A stretch of DNA of 64,000 nt, from NCBI GenBank assembly GCA_019429465.1, contig JAHYIV010000003.1:1-64000 (forward strand). Reading direction: 5' to 3'. Every line of letters begins with the position of its first letter. Positions within the stretch are counted from its first letter, which is position 1. Both the position numbers and the translations under genes were made by a program. Of this stretch, positions 10,060 through 19,803 are shown piece after piece. Below the pieces are notes generated by a model that saw nothing but the letters and a program-made list of their open reading frames with translations, was not told where the DNA came from and did not search any database. The DNA is from Desulfoarculaceae bacterium. Lineage in GTDB: Bacteria > Desulfobacterota > Desulfobulbia > Desulfobulbales > Desulfocapsaceae.

Positions 10060-11153
10060 ATGGCCAAGGCAAGGGTTAACACTTTTGATTCTCGGAATTA
10101 CTCCGACTTATCGTCGGCAGCTCAGTCGGGATGGCGATTGTGCTCGTCTGCCCTGCTGTCTGGTTTTTTGGTCGGTATAACCGCGACCTGTTTTGGGCTT
10201 GCACAGAGTGCATCAGCGGCAGAGCTGGTCCAGCCTTTTTACAGCCGCAACCTGAACCCGTTTGTCCAAATTTACGGCCTGCCGGCTGGAGAAGGCCCCA
10301 CCCTCACCGGGAAAGGAGCGCTGGAAGCCCGGCTGGTTCTCGATATCGCCAACAATTATACGGCCAGCGCCGACCAGGGGGAAACCATCATCATCCGAGG
10401 TGAGACCTAAGCTCGGTAGTTGCCCTGCGCTACGGCCTGAGAGAAAACATGGAGGTCGGCATTGATCTGCCCTATCTCTCTCACGGCCGCGGCCATCTTA
10501 ACGACTTTATTATCGACTGGCACGACACTTTCGGCATGAGTCAGGGCGGTCGGGATAAAGCCACGGATGACCACCTGGCTTACTTTTATGCCAATGGCGG
10601 CAATGACCAGATTGACGTGACCGGATCAGCCTCGGGGCTGGGCGATGTGCTGCTCTCCGCCGCCATGCCGCTCCGGGAAGATGGTGGGGAAAATCCGCGG
10701 CTCCTGACCTTGCGGGCAACACTCAAGGTGCCCACCGGCTCGACCTCGGATCTCTTGGGCAGCGGCAGCACGGATTTATCCCTGCGCCTGAGCGGAGAAG
10801 ACCGGCAGACGCTTGCCGCCGCAAATATCACCTGCTTCGGCACCTTGGGCACACTTCTGATGACCGCAGGGGATGTCATCCCCGATCGGCAGCGGCACGC
10901 CGTGGGATTCGGCACGATAGGATTCGGCTGGCAGCCGCTTACCTGGCTGACGCTGAAGCTTCAACTGGACGGCCACACCGCCTTTTTCGACAGCGAGCTC
11001 TCCCAATTGGGTAATTTTTCCTCACAACTGATCATGGGCGGCACCGTCGGACTACCCGGTGATTTCCAGTTTGATCTTGCCGTTTCCGAAGACATCATCG
11101 TTGATACCGCGCCGGATGTGCTCTTTCATTTTGCCCTGCGCCGGATGTTCTGA
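10060..11153 (+). pseudogene. DUF3187-like outer membrane protein, frameshifted into two ORFs (10060-10410, 10449-11153)
   Basis: ETIIIRGET / LSSVVALRYGLRENMEVGIDLPYLSHGRGHLNDFIIDWHDTFGM continue in another frame around 10400-10412. Confidence 0.7.
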
Positions 11154-11511
11154 GAGAAGAAATATGAGTTCTATTGCTTTGATAGTATGATCGAGGTGTA
11201 GATCAAGAACTGCACGGGCAGTACATTCAGGAGTCTGGTATTTATCAAGCTCCTTGAGCAATGCTATAAAGCCATTTTGACAAAAGGTTTTTTTTCCGTA
11301 TAATAAAAAATAAGGTCCAAACTTATTCAGGGCACCATCGTCACCATCACCGATCCTGCCTGATTCTTTCGACAAGACACGTTTGTGTTGCCATGAACAG
11401 CAACATTTTCCGTCTCCCATAAAGACAAAAAAAAGGAGGTGACATCACCGTCGTGTTGAGGGAGCAATACTGTTTATCCAGAGGAAAAAATCAAACAAGG
11501 AGGTGTTCGAC

Positions 11512-12801
11512 ATGAAAATGCTGCGATTCGGACTGGCAGCGGCAATCGCCCTGCTGCCCCCTGCGGCCTTTGCCGCTGAAAAAAAAGCGAACTCCATCGA
11601 TGAACTGGCAAAGATGTATGATGTAACCTCGTGCAAGGGTTGCCACGCCGAGATCTTTGCGGAATGGGAGAAATCCTTCCATGCCACGTCCCTGATCGGT
11701 TCTCCCCGAACCATGGCCACCATCGCCAGTACGATCAAGGACGGATTGTTAAAGGAGTACACTCATTCCGGGGCCAAGGAGGTCAATGATCTCACGGTGG
11801 AACACATGATGATCTGTGCCAAGTGCCACCTGCCCCAGCTAAAGAACGCCACCGATGCTGTGGCCCGGGAGATAGCCCAGGCAGCCATCGATGGCGCCGC
11901 GGGTGACGAAAACGCCAGAAGCCAACTGGCCAAGGTCGGCATCAACTGCCTGATCTGCCACAACCAGAAGGCCCTGATCCACAGATGGACCGACGGTGAA
12001 ATCGATCCGACCGCGGTTTACGGCAGCAAGGATGGCGACCATCCGGATGGTACATTCACCAAGATAAAAAAAAGCGAGACTCTGCCGGAGTCGATCATGT
12101 GCGGCCAGTGCCACGGACTTGGCCCGAATTTTGATCTGGCCGAGCCGACCCAGTGCGCCACCCTCTATGGCAGCTATCTCCATGCCTATGTGCCCTCGGG
12201 CGGCAGTGAGACCTGTCAGGACTGCCATATGAAAAAGGACGGCCACGGCCACTTCATGCCCGGATATCGTGATCCGTCAGTGGCCAAGAGCGCCGTGACG
12301 GTAGAGGTCGATGCCCGCGGCTATTATTTCCTGCCCAAAGCTGGCGACTCGGTGCCAACAGCGGTGGTAACGGTAAAAATGACCAGTAATGCCGGCCACC
12401 GCATCCCGGATGGCTGACCGTCTCCAAACCGGCTGGTCCTGGATGTGACCGCGAAAACCAAAGACGGCAAGGAAGTGTTCAATCAACAGAAAATCTACAC
12501 GCCCCAAAGCGCGGCCAAAGGCCGGGGTGACAAGATGGTCTACGGACCGCACCGCAAATCCGGCATGCTGCGGGATACTACGCTGCAGCCTGGACAGACC
12601 AAGGCAGAAACCTTTGAGATCAATTTCCCCTATGAGGACAGTGACAAAGACGACAAGAAGATCCGTAATGTCACGGCCAAGCAATTGGAGGTGGTGGTGA
12701 GACTCTGGCATCTGCCGGCCGGCGGCGAACTGGCCAAGCTGGAAGTGGACAAGGGCAAGTTCCTCTTCCATGAAAGCACCAGAAGCGTCACGGTGGAATA
12801 G
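11512..12801 (+). CDS. Pentaheme c-type cytochrome with in-frame UGA, candidate selenoprotein (ExtKL-like)
   Basis: CKGCH, CAKCH, CLICH, CGQCH, CQDCH; signal peptide; RBS AAGGAGG; frame continues GHRIPDG-UGA-PSPNRLVLDVTAKTKDGKEVF without a shift; hairpin just after the UGA. Confidence 0.75.
12424..12442 (+). promoter_or_regulatory. Candidate bacterial SECIS hairpin
   Basis: CCAAACC-GGCT-GGTCCTGG, apical loop starting about 14 nt after the UGA at 12415-12417, with G in the loop. Confidence 0.5.
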
Positions 12802-12825
12802 CAGCCGGAGACGCCAGACAACCCT

Positions 12826-12863
12826 CCCGCGCTGCCAGTAGCTGGCGGCGCGGGATTTTTTTT
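12826..12863 (+). terminator. Rho-independent terminator after the cytochrome gene
   Basis: CCCGCGCTGCCAG-TAG-CTGGCGGCGCGGG then T8. Confidence 0.85.
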
Positions 12864-13108
12864 GGGGCGGCCAATGCTGTGACAGACTGACAACAACCCT
12901 CGGCATGGCTAAGGCCGAGAAAGGGGATTCTCTCTTTTTCCGGCAGTTGCCGAAGATGTTCTTTTTGCTATGATTGATGCCATCATGGAAGCAGCAGTTG
13001 AGTTCGTTCACATAAACAGGCGATCAACGATACATTACGCCATGTATTCAGCAAGTTACGCTAACATGGAAAGTTGAGTTCAACTATCAAAAACATCCCC
13101 TTTCATTG

Positions 13109-15634
13109 ATGCCAACCCTTCCCATCCATGAGGTTCTCGCGGATCTGCGAGCGCAGCTGGCCTGTCATCAGGCGGTGATCCTCAGTGCCCCGCCCGGTTC
13201 AGGCAAGACCACGGTTGTGCCCCTGGCCCTGCTCGCCGAGCCCTGGCTGACTGGCCAGACTATCCTGATGCTGGAGCCGCGCCGGCTGGCAACCCGGCTG
13301 GCCTCCGTCTTCATGGCCAGCCAGCTCGGCGAAACAGTCGGCCAGACCGTGGGCTACCGGGTGCGCTTTGACTCGAAGGTCTCCCCGGCAACCCGGGTGG
13401 AGGTGGTGACCGAGGGAATACTCACCCGCCGCCTGCAGGACGATCCCGAGCTGGCCGGGGTGGGGCTGGTGATCTTTGACGAATTTCACGAGCGCGGCCT
13501 GCAGGGTGATCTGGCCCTGGCCCTCTGTCTTGATGTGATGGACAGTCTGCGCGAGGATCTCAAGCTCCTGATCATGTCCGCCACCCTCGACACCGGGGCC
13601 GTCAGCCGACTGCTTGATAACGCCCCGGTGGTCATGGGCACGGGCCGGACCTATCCCGTGGGGGTGGAATACTGCCGGACCGGACAGCCTGCCGGCCCCC
13701 AGCCCCGTAAGATCGCCCGACAGATGGCAGCGGCCATCCACCAGGCCCTGACCGAGCAGCCTGGCGATATTCTGGCCTTTCTCCCCGGCACCGCGGAGAT
13801 CCGGCAGACCCAGAGGCTGTTGACTGCGGCCCTGCCTCCATCTGAAGTCATCATCCATCCCCTCTACGGCAATCTGAGCCTTGCTGCCCAGACCGCTGCC
13901 GTGCAACCGAACCGGGAAGGGAAGCGGCGCATCATCCTGGCCACGCCCATTGCCGAAACCAGCGTCACCATTGAGGGCATCCATACCGTGGTGGACAGCG
14001 GCTGGAAGCGAAGCCCGCAGTTTGACCCCAACAGCGGCCTCAGCCGCCTGACCACCCGACGCATCTCGCACGCCTCGGCTACCCAGCGCGCCGGCCGGGC
14101 CGGACGCCTTGGCCCGGGCCACTGCTACCGCCTGTGGAATCATGGTGAAGACCACGGCCTCAAGCCCTTTGACCCGCCGGAAATCCTGGCCGCCGACCTG
14201 AGCCAGCTGGTCCTCGACCTGGCCCGTTGGGGAGTGCATGGGTCAGAGGCCCTGCGCTGGCTTGATCCGCCGCCGGCCGGTAATTTCGCCCAGGCACAAG
14301 CCGTCCTGCTGGCTCTCGGGGCCCTGGACCGGCAAGGGCATATCACCTCCCTTGGCCGGCAAATGGCCGCGCTCCCCGCCCACCCGCGCCTTGGCCTCAT
14401 GCTGCTTACAGCTACCAGAAATGGCACCACCGGTCTGGCCTGTGACCTTGCCGCCCTGCTCTCGGAACGAGACATCCTTAGGGGAAGAGACCGGACAACA
14501 GACATCGAAGACCGACTCCACGCCCTGGCAGTATTCCGCCGGCAGGGCGCGGCGGCGGCAACATCTCTGGAAGCGGATATCGATGCCTGCCGCCGGGTCG
14601 AGCAGACCAGCAGGAAACTGCGGGATCACCTGCCGAAAGCCGGCAGGAGCAAGGGTGGAGAGATGACGGCGGGCGAACTCCTGGCCTTGGCATTTCCGGA
14701 TCGGATCGCCCAGCGCCGTACTGTCGGCCAGGGGCAATACAAGCTGACATCCGGCCGCGGGGCTCTGCTTCCCGGCCATGACCGTCTTCTGGCCCACGAA
14801 TATCTGGCAGTCGCCGAGCTCGATGCGGGCCGGATCGAGGGCCGTGTTTTTCTCGCCGCCCCCCTGGCCAAAGAAGCCCTGGCTCCCCTGTTTTCCGCCC
14901 GATTGCAACGAGAGGAAAAGGTGTTCTGGGACGAGCAGAGTGGCACAGTCAAGGCCCACCGTCTCCTGCGACTCGACGAGCTGACCCTCGACACAAGACC
15001 GCTGCCAAATCCTGCGCCGGAGGCGGTGCTGGCCGCCCTGCTCTCAGGAATTCGCCATCTTGGCCTTTCAGCCCTGCCCTGGAGCGACCAGGCCAGGGAG
15101 TTGCAGGCGCGGCTGGAAAGCATGCGACTCTGGCAACCGGAGACGGGCTGGCCGGACACATCCGAGACCCACCTGCTGCGGAGCCTTGAGGTGTGGCTCG
15201 CACCCTATCTCAACGGCATGCGGAGCACGGAACATCTCAAAAAGCTCAATCTCTTCTCCATCCTTGCGGCCAGACTCGACTGGCGGCAGCAGAACCAGCT
15301 CGAGTTGGAGGCCCCCAGCCACCTCATGGCGCCCAGCGGTTCACGGATCAAACTTCGCTATACCCCGGGCGCGGCACCAGTGATGGCCGTGCGCCTCCAG
15401 GAGATGTTCGGACTGGCCGATACGCCAATGATCTGCCACAACACGGTACCGGTGCTGCTCCATCTCCTCTCCCCGGCCCAGAGGCCGATGCAGATCACTC
15501 AGGACTTGCGGGGCTTCTGGGAGGGCGCCTACCATGAGGTGAAAAAGGAGCTTCGCGGCAGATATCCCAAACACCACTGGCCGGACGACCCCTGGCAGTC
15601 ACAGCCGACCAGCCGGATCAAACAACGCAAGTAA
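13109..15634 (+). CDS. hrpB: ATP-dependent helicase HrpB
   Basis: APPGSGKTTVVPLALL, DEFHERGLQGDLAL, HrpB C-terminal GRYPKHHWPDDP. Confidence 0.96.
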   Translation: MPTLPIHEVLADLRAQLACHQAVILSAPPGSGKTTVVPLALLAEPWLTGQTILMLEPRRLATRLASVFMASQLGETVGQTVGYRVRFDSKVSPATRVEVVTEGILTRRLQDDPELAGVGLVIFDEFHERGLQGDLALALCLDVMDSLREDLKLLIMSATLDTGAVSRLLDNAPVVMGTGRTYPVGVEYCRTGQPAGPQPRKIARQMAAAIHQALTEQPGDILAFLPGTAEIRQTQRLLTAALPPSEVIIHPLYGNLSLAAQTAAVQPNREGKRRIILATPIAETSVTIEGIHTVVDSGWKRSPQFDPNSGLSRLTTRRISHASATQRAGRAGRLGPGHCYRLWNHGEDHGLKPFDPPEILAADLSQLVLDLARWGVHGSEALRWLDPPPAGNFAQAQAVLLALGALDRQGHITSLGRQMAALPAHPRLGLMLLTATRNGTTGLACDLAALLSERDILRGRDRTTDIEDRLHALAVFRRQGAAAATSLEADIDACRRVEQTSRKLRDHLPKAGRSKGGEMTAGELLALAFPDRIAQRRTVGQGQYKLTSGRGALLPGHDRLLAHEYLAVAELDAGRIEGRVFLAAPLAKEALAPLFSARLQREEKVFWDEQSGTVKAHRLLRLDELTLDTRPLPNPAPEAVLAALLSGIRHLGLSALPWSDQARELQARLESMRLWQPETGWPDTSETHLLRSLEVWLAPYLNGMRSTEHLKKLNLFSILAARLDWRQQNQLELEAPSHLMAPSGSRIKLRYTPGAAPVMAVRLQEMFGLADTPMICHNTVPVLLHLLSPAQRPMQITQDLRGFWEGAYHEVKKELRGRYPKHHWPDDPWQSQPTSRIKQRK

Positions 15635-15935
15635 TTGAATGGGGTTTAAACTGCACCACAATCACGCCAGCCATCCGTCAACCTCAGGAACGTCTCTGGT
15701 TACTCCTCCATGGCAAAATATATTTCGCTGGCTTGACAACGGTTGTTCGTTGAGTACAATTATATTTGAAGGTAGCCAGCAACGAGGGCAGTCGGCATGC
15801 TGCGAAACATTCGCCGCGAAGCCTCCCCCATGTGTACCGCCAACGCCCGACGGTTCCCCTCTTGTACGTCCTGCTTGAATCAAGCCGGGGATGAATTGTC
15901 ATGCCCGGAATCCTTTTTCGAAAAGGAGATTCACT

Positions 15936-16163
15936 ATGAATTACAGAGCTGTTGGCCTGGAAAACTCGACCGCTATCAAGCTATGCCCTCAAGATCCGGG
16001 TAACGAACAGCCGGTAATCTTTTCCCATGACCGGACGCTGAAGCTGACGACGTCCGCCAATACCGTCGGCCTGCCAATCGTGTTGGCGCCGGGCTCCATA
16101 TCAATAGCCTCGCCGATCACCCGCAGTTCTCATTCCCAGGCTGCTCAAAAGTTCCGCTGTTAA
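15936..16163 (+). CDS. Small hypothetical protein ending at an element-insertion junction
   Basis: ATG after AAAAGGAGATTCACT RBS; stop codon TAA lies inside the 6-bp target duplication of the 141-bp element. Confidence 0.3.
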   Translation: MNYRAVGLENSTAIKLCPQDPGNEQPVIFSHDRTLKLTTSANTVGLPIVLAPGSISIASPITRSSHSQAAQKFRC

Positions 16164-16166
16164 CTT

Positions 16167-16307
16167 GTGTCTGTCCATAAATGAGGATTTTTGTTCGAGA
16201 TCAAGGACTGCGAAAAAAATAAGCGCAGGCATATGTATGATATTCAGAGCATTATTTTTTGAACATGACGCAGAGATCGGGCAAAAAGACCATTTATGGA
16301 CAGGCAC
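16167..16307. mobile_element. MITE-like element A (141 bp), copy 1, TSD TAACTT
   Basis: Ends GTGTCTGTCCATAAATG / CATTTATGGACAGGCAC; TAACTT at 16161-16166 and 16308-16313. Confidence 0.93.
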
Positions 16308-16355
16308 TAACTTAGAGTTCCAGCTATCAGATCACAATCCTAAAGGAGGAAGACC

Positions 16356-16535
16356 ATGAAATCCAGCACCAAGGACCAGGCGGAAGGCACGTTTCACCAG
16401 GTAAAGGGTAAAGTCAAGGAGGTCGCCGGAAAACTAAGCGATAATCCAAAGCTGGAAGCTGAAGGGACCGCTGAAAAGATAGCCGGTAAAGTTCAGGGGA
16501 AAATCGGCAAGGTCAAGAAGGTTTTAGAGAAGTAA
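16356..16535 (+). CDS. CsbD family stress protein (59 aa)
   Basis: Hand-translated: MKSSTKDQAEGTFHQVKGKVKEVAGKLSDNPKLEAEGTAEKIAGKVQGKIGKVKKVLEK; RBS AAAGGAGG; absent from the supplied ORF track. Confidence 0.9.
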   Translation: MKSSTKDQAEGTFHQVKGKVKEVAGKLSDNPKLEAEGTAEKIAGKVQGKIGKVKKVLEK

Positions 16536-16649
16536 TGACAGCGGCGTATCCTGCCCCGGCAGCGATTGCCGTAACAAAATAACGGAACGGGGACACAAGA
16601 GAACAAACTAAACCCGATGTACGGGATAAGTACCTTACAAGGAGGTTCT

Positions 16650-16841
16650 ATGCCATTGATTCAATTAGTGCTCGTTTTGGTTGTCGTTGGGGTGATCCTA
16701 TGGGTAATTAACAGCTATATACCAATGCAGTCTACCATCAAGAGAATCTTGAATGTGGTCGTGGTTATTGTGGTGATTATATGGCTCTTGAATGTCTTCG
16801 GACTCATCGGAGACCTCTCAACGATTCGTATAGGGAAGTGA
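16650..16841 (+). CDS. Thivi_2564-like small membrane protein
   Basis: MPLIQLVLVLVVVGVILWVINSYIPMQSTIKRILNVVVVIVVIIWLLNVFGLIG; RBS AAGGAGG. Confidence 0.85.
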   Translation: MPLIQLVLVLVVVGVILWVINSYIPMQSTIKRILNVVVVIVVIIWLLNVFGLIGDLSTIRIGK

Positions 16842-16869
16842 AGGGCCTGAAAACACGCACTCAATGGAA

Positions 16870-16959
16870 TTAAGCCGCTGTAAAAAAATAACATGGCCAT
16901 CTAAAGGAGCCGTAACAAAATAGATATAAATGGCCATGTTATTTCGTAACGGCTCCTAA
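16870..16959. repeat. Palindromic element C (TTAAGCCGCTGTAAAAAAATAACATGGCCAT...), copy 1
   Basis: Inverted ends; related copies at 19297-19330 (partial) and 22047-22207. Confidence 0.85.
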
Positions 16960-17055
16960 GACGGAGCAGGAGACAAGATCAAACAGAGAGGGCGAACAAG
17001 ACTATCCGGTTGAGCCGCTGCGCTCAGAGGTAAAAGAGACCAGGCTCAGGGAATC

Positions 17056-18267
17056 ATGATGAAAAATCCTTGTATGATTCTGTTGGCACTGGCACTGGTA
17101 AGCTTTGCCTGTGCTAAAGCTGTCACCAGCAAAGATGCTGTCCGTTTCGACTCCGACATGGAAGCAGAACAAGGTGACTTGCTTAAGGCCAGGGGTGAGC
17201 CTGGCCAAAACGATCAATCCGGGGAGCGGGATAACATGGACTTTGCTGAGGGGAAATCGGGTGGCATAACCAGATTTGAAAAGGTCCCTGCTGATGAAGA
17301 ACGGCTGATCAAAGACATGGCGCTTATATTACAGGAAAAAATGGCCGCGGATTATCCCGCCGGCCAAATCAGACGCGGAGCCCACGCGAAAACGCTGGCC
17401 TGCCTGCAGGCAGAGTTCATTGTGGAGCCGAACATCCCGGCGGAGCTGAAGAGGGGAATATTTGAGTTTCCCCGAAGCTATCCCGCCTGGATTCGCATTT
17501 CCAGTGCCAGCGGTACAATCCAGTCGGACAAAGCCAAAGACGTCCGTGGTTTTGCCATAAAAATCATGGGGGTCACAGGGGAGCGGTTTCAGCCGCGAGA
17601 CGAGGAGAAAGAAACACAGGACTTTATATTAATGAGCTATCCGATCATGCCCTTAGGCACGGTCAAACTGTTCCATGACGCGGTGTACTACACCACTAAA
17701 TGGTCGCCCCTGGTCTTTCTTTCCCGTCTGGTTATGTCGGGTAATTTTCATATCATCAATGAACTCCGCAAGGCCCAGCAAAACCAGATCTCGCCGTTGG
17801 ACATCCGCTACTGGAGTACGACTCCTTATCTCTGCGGACCAGATCACAGTGTAAAATACTCCCTCATTCCCGCTTCGCCCCTGAAAAGCTCCCTGCCGCC
17901 ACTACTCACCGATCATTATCTTGCTGAAAACATGGAAAAACACCTGGCCGCGGCTGAGGCCAGCTTTGATTTCATGATACAAGTACAAAGAGACCCTGTC
18001 CGGATGCCGATTGAGGACGCCGGCGTGGAATGGAGCGAGGAAGAATCTCCCTTTATCAAGGTGGCCACCCTTCGCATTCCTCCCCAGGCCTTCCGTACCA
18101 GGGAACGTAAGGAGTTAGCTGAGGAGCTGTCCTTCTCCCCGGCACATTCCTTGAGTGAACATCGACCGATCGGCGGCCTCAACCGGGCGAGGGTTGAAAT
18201 TTACCGGTCCTTATCCAGATTCCGTCATCAACAAAACAACAAAGACCTGATCGAACCCCGCAAGTAG
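17056..18267 (+). CDS. Catalase-family (heme-dependent peroxidase-like) protein with signal peptide
   Basis: RRGAHAKTLACLQAEFIVEP...AWIRISSASGTIQSDKAKDVRGFAIKIMGV is typical of the catalase-like superfamily. Confidence 0.75.
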   Translation: MMKNPCMILLALALVSFACAKAVTSKDAVRFDSDMEAEQGDLLKARGEPGQNDQSGERDNMDFAEGKSGGITRFEKVPADEERLIKDMALILQEKMAADYPAGQIRRGAHAKTLACLQAEFIVEPNIPAELKRGIFEFPRSYPAWIRISSASGTIQSDKAKDVRGFAIKIMGVTGERFQPRDEEKETQDFILMSYPIMPLGTVKLFHDAVYYTTKWSPLVFLSRLVMSGNFHIINELRKAQQNQISPLDIRYWSTTPYLCGPDHSVKYSLIPASPLKSSLPPLLTDHYLAENMEKHLAAAEASFDFMIQVQRDPVRMPIEDAGVEWSEEESPFIKVATLRIPPQAFRTRERKELAEELSFSPAHSLSEHRPIGGLNRARVEIYRSLSRFRHQQNNKDLIEPRK

Positions 18268-18271
18268 CGGG

Positions 18272-18643
18272 ATGGCGGGTGCCCCGGCGGTGACCGTAAA
18301 ACGGTATCATTCGGCCCGCAGCGATCGTAACGTCATCCTGACGGAGGTGTTCAAGTCCAAAATGATTCTGGTCGGGTCGCCGACCATCAATCGCGGCATC
18401 CTTTCTTCCGTGGCCGCGATCCTTGAGGAGATAAAGGGGCTGGGGTTCAAGGGGAAAAAGGCGGCGGCCTTCGGCTCTTATGGCTGGAGCGGCGAGGCCA
18501 TAAAAACCATCGACAGTCGACTGCGGGAGGCAGGTTTCGAGGTCGTAAACGAGGGGATCAGAACCCTCTGGAATCCGGATAACCAGTCTCTTGACAGCTG
18601 TTTTGAGTTTGGCGCTTCAATTGCGAAGCAATGTCCCTTTTAA
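18272..18643 (+). pseudogene. C-terminal flavodoxin-domain fragment of FprA-type flavodiiron protein
   Basis: LVGSPTINRGILSSVAAILEEIKGLGFKGKKAAAFGSYGWSGEAIKTI; N-terminal metallo-beta-lactamase domain absent. Confidence 0.8.
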
Positions 18644-18646
18644 CAA

Positions 18647-18787
18647 GTGTCTGTCCATAAATGAGGATTTTTGTTCGAGATCAAGGACTGCGAAAAAAAT
18701 AAGCGCAGGCATATGTATGATATTCCGAGCATTATTTTTTGAGCATGACGCAGAGATCGGGTAAAAAGACCATTTATGGACAGGCAC
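18647..18787. mobile_element. MITE-like element A (141 bp), copy 2, TSD TAACAA
   Basis: TAACAA at 18641-18646 and 18788-18793. Confidence 0.93.
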
Positions 18788-18805
18788 TAACAAGGAGAGT
18801 GCATT

Positions 18806-19300
18806 ATGGATATTTATGAATATGCCATGCAGATGGAGCAAGATGGCGAGAAATTTTACCGTGAACTTGCCGGCAACAGCAGGGTCGAAGGCCTGAAGAC
18901 TATTTTTACCATGCTGGCGGACGAAGAGGTGAAGCATTACCAGGTCATTGCCCAGCTGCGTAAACATGCCGGCAATGCCTCGCTGGCCAAAACCACGGTC
19001 CTGGAGAATGTCAAAAATATCTTTGTCCGCATGCAGGAAGAAAAAGCCGTGGCCAGCTTTGAAGCCTCTGATCTTGAGGCATACCGAAAGGCCTTCGACA
19101 TTGAGAAGATGAGCCGGGAGTTTTATCAGGACAAGGCCGCCGATGCCGGTGAGGAAGAGGTGAAGCAGCTGTTGCTGCGCCTTGCCGGTGAAGAAGAAAG
19201 ACACTGCCGGATAATGGAAAATATCGTCGCCTTTGTCGCCCGGCCGCAACCGGGAAATTGGCTGGAAAACGCCGAATGGCACCATCTGGATGAATATTAG
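18806..19300 (+). CDS. Rubrerythrin/ferritin-like family protein
   Basis: EQDGEKFYRELA...LADEEVKHYQ...AGEEERHCRIME di-iron motifs. Confidence 0.85.
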   Translation: MDIYEYAMQMEQDGEKFYRELAGNSRVEGLKTIFTMLADEEVKHYQVIAQLRKHAGNASLAKTTVLENVKNIFVRMQEEKAVASFEASDLEAYRKAFDIEKMSREFYQDKAADAGEEEVKQLLLRLAGEEERHCRIMENIVAFVARPQPGNWLENAEWHHLDEY

Positions 19301-19330
19301 GAGCCGTTACGAAATAACATGGCCATTTAC
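19297..19330. repeat. Palindromic element C, partial copy
   Basis: TTAGGAGCCGTTACGAAATAACATGGCCATTTA then divergence. Confidence 0.75.
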
Positions 19331-19364
19331 CCCCCCCCTGAATTAGGGAGGGAATTCCGGAAAC

Positions 19365-19379
19365 TTTATGGACAGACAC
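19365..19379. repeat. Partial end of 141-bp element A
   Basis: TTTATGGACAGACAC matches the element terminus. Confidence 0.5.
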
Positions 19380-19432
19380 TCACTAACATCTGAAAGACCA
19401 GCAGGAGACGTATCATGCATGCATAAGAAGAA

Positions 19433-19669
19433 TTGCTGAAGAAAATAACCGACATTTATCCGGATATCCGTCAACAGGGCATGGATATCAGCGTTGAGTT
19501 TGACCCAGTAAAGAATGTATGGCTGGTTGACCTGAAGAAAGGCGATCATGAGCTCAAGCATCATCTGGAAATAGCTGACGCCGATGGCTGCATGGAGGGG
19601 AGGGAGTGCGTCTCCCTCGGCCTCGAAATCGCCCAGCTCAAAAAAAACATCGAAGGGCAGCAGTATTAA
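19433..19669 (+). CDS. Hypothetical protein (78 aa)
   Basis: Open frame with plausible composition; no family recognised. Confidence 0.4.
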   Translation: MLKKITDIYPDIRQQGMDISVEFDPVKNVWLVDLKKGDHELKHHLEIADADGCMEGRECVSLGLEIAQLKKNIEGQQY

Positions 19670-19803
19670 CGGTCAACTCAGGTACCACATTTTATCATCA
19701 GCAGAGATTCGGAAAATGTGCTGCACCTCCATCGTCTCCCTTTAAAAATGGGAGGCGCGATTGCCGGTCACGATTTTCCGAGTCCCGAACCAAGAAGGGA
19801 CGT

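Noticed and set aside
10404-10410. Recoding (selenocysteine/pyrrolysine) in the DUF3187-like gene
   Set aside because: The stop is TAA and continuation requires a frame change, unlike the in-frame UGA in the cytochrome.
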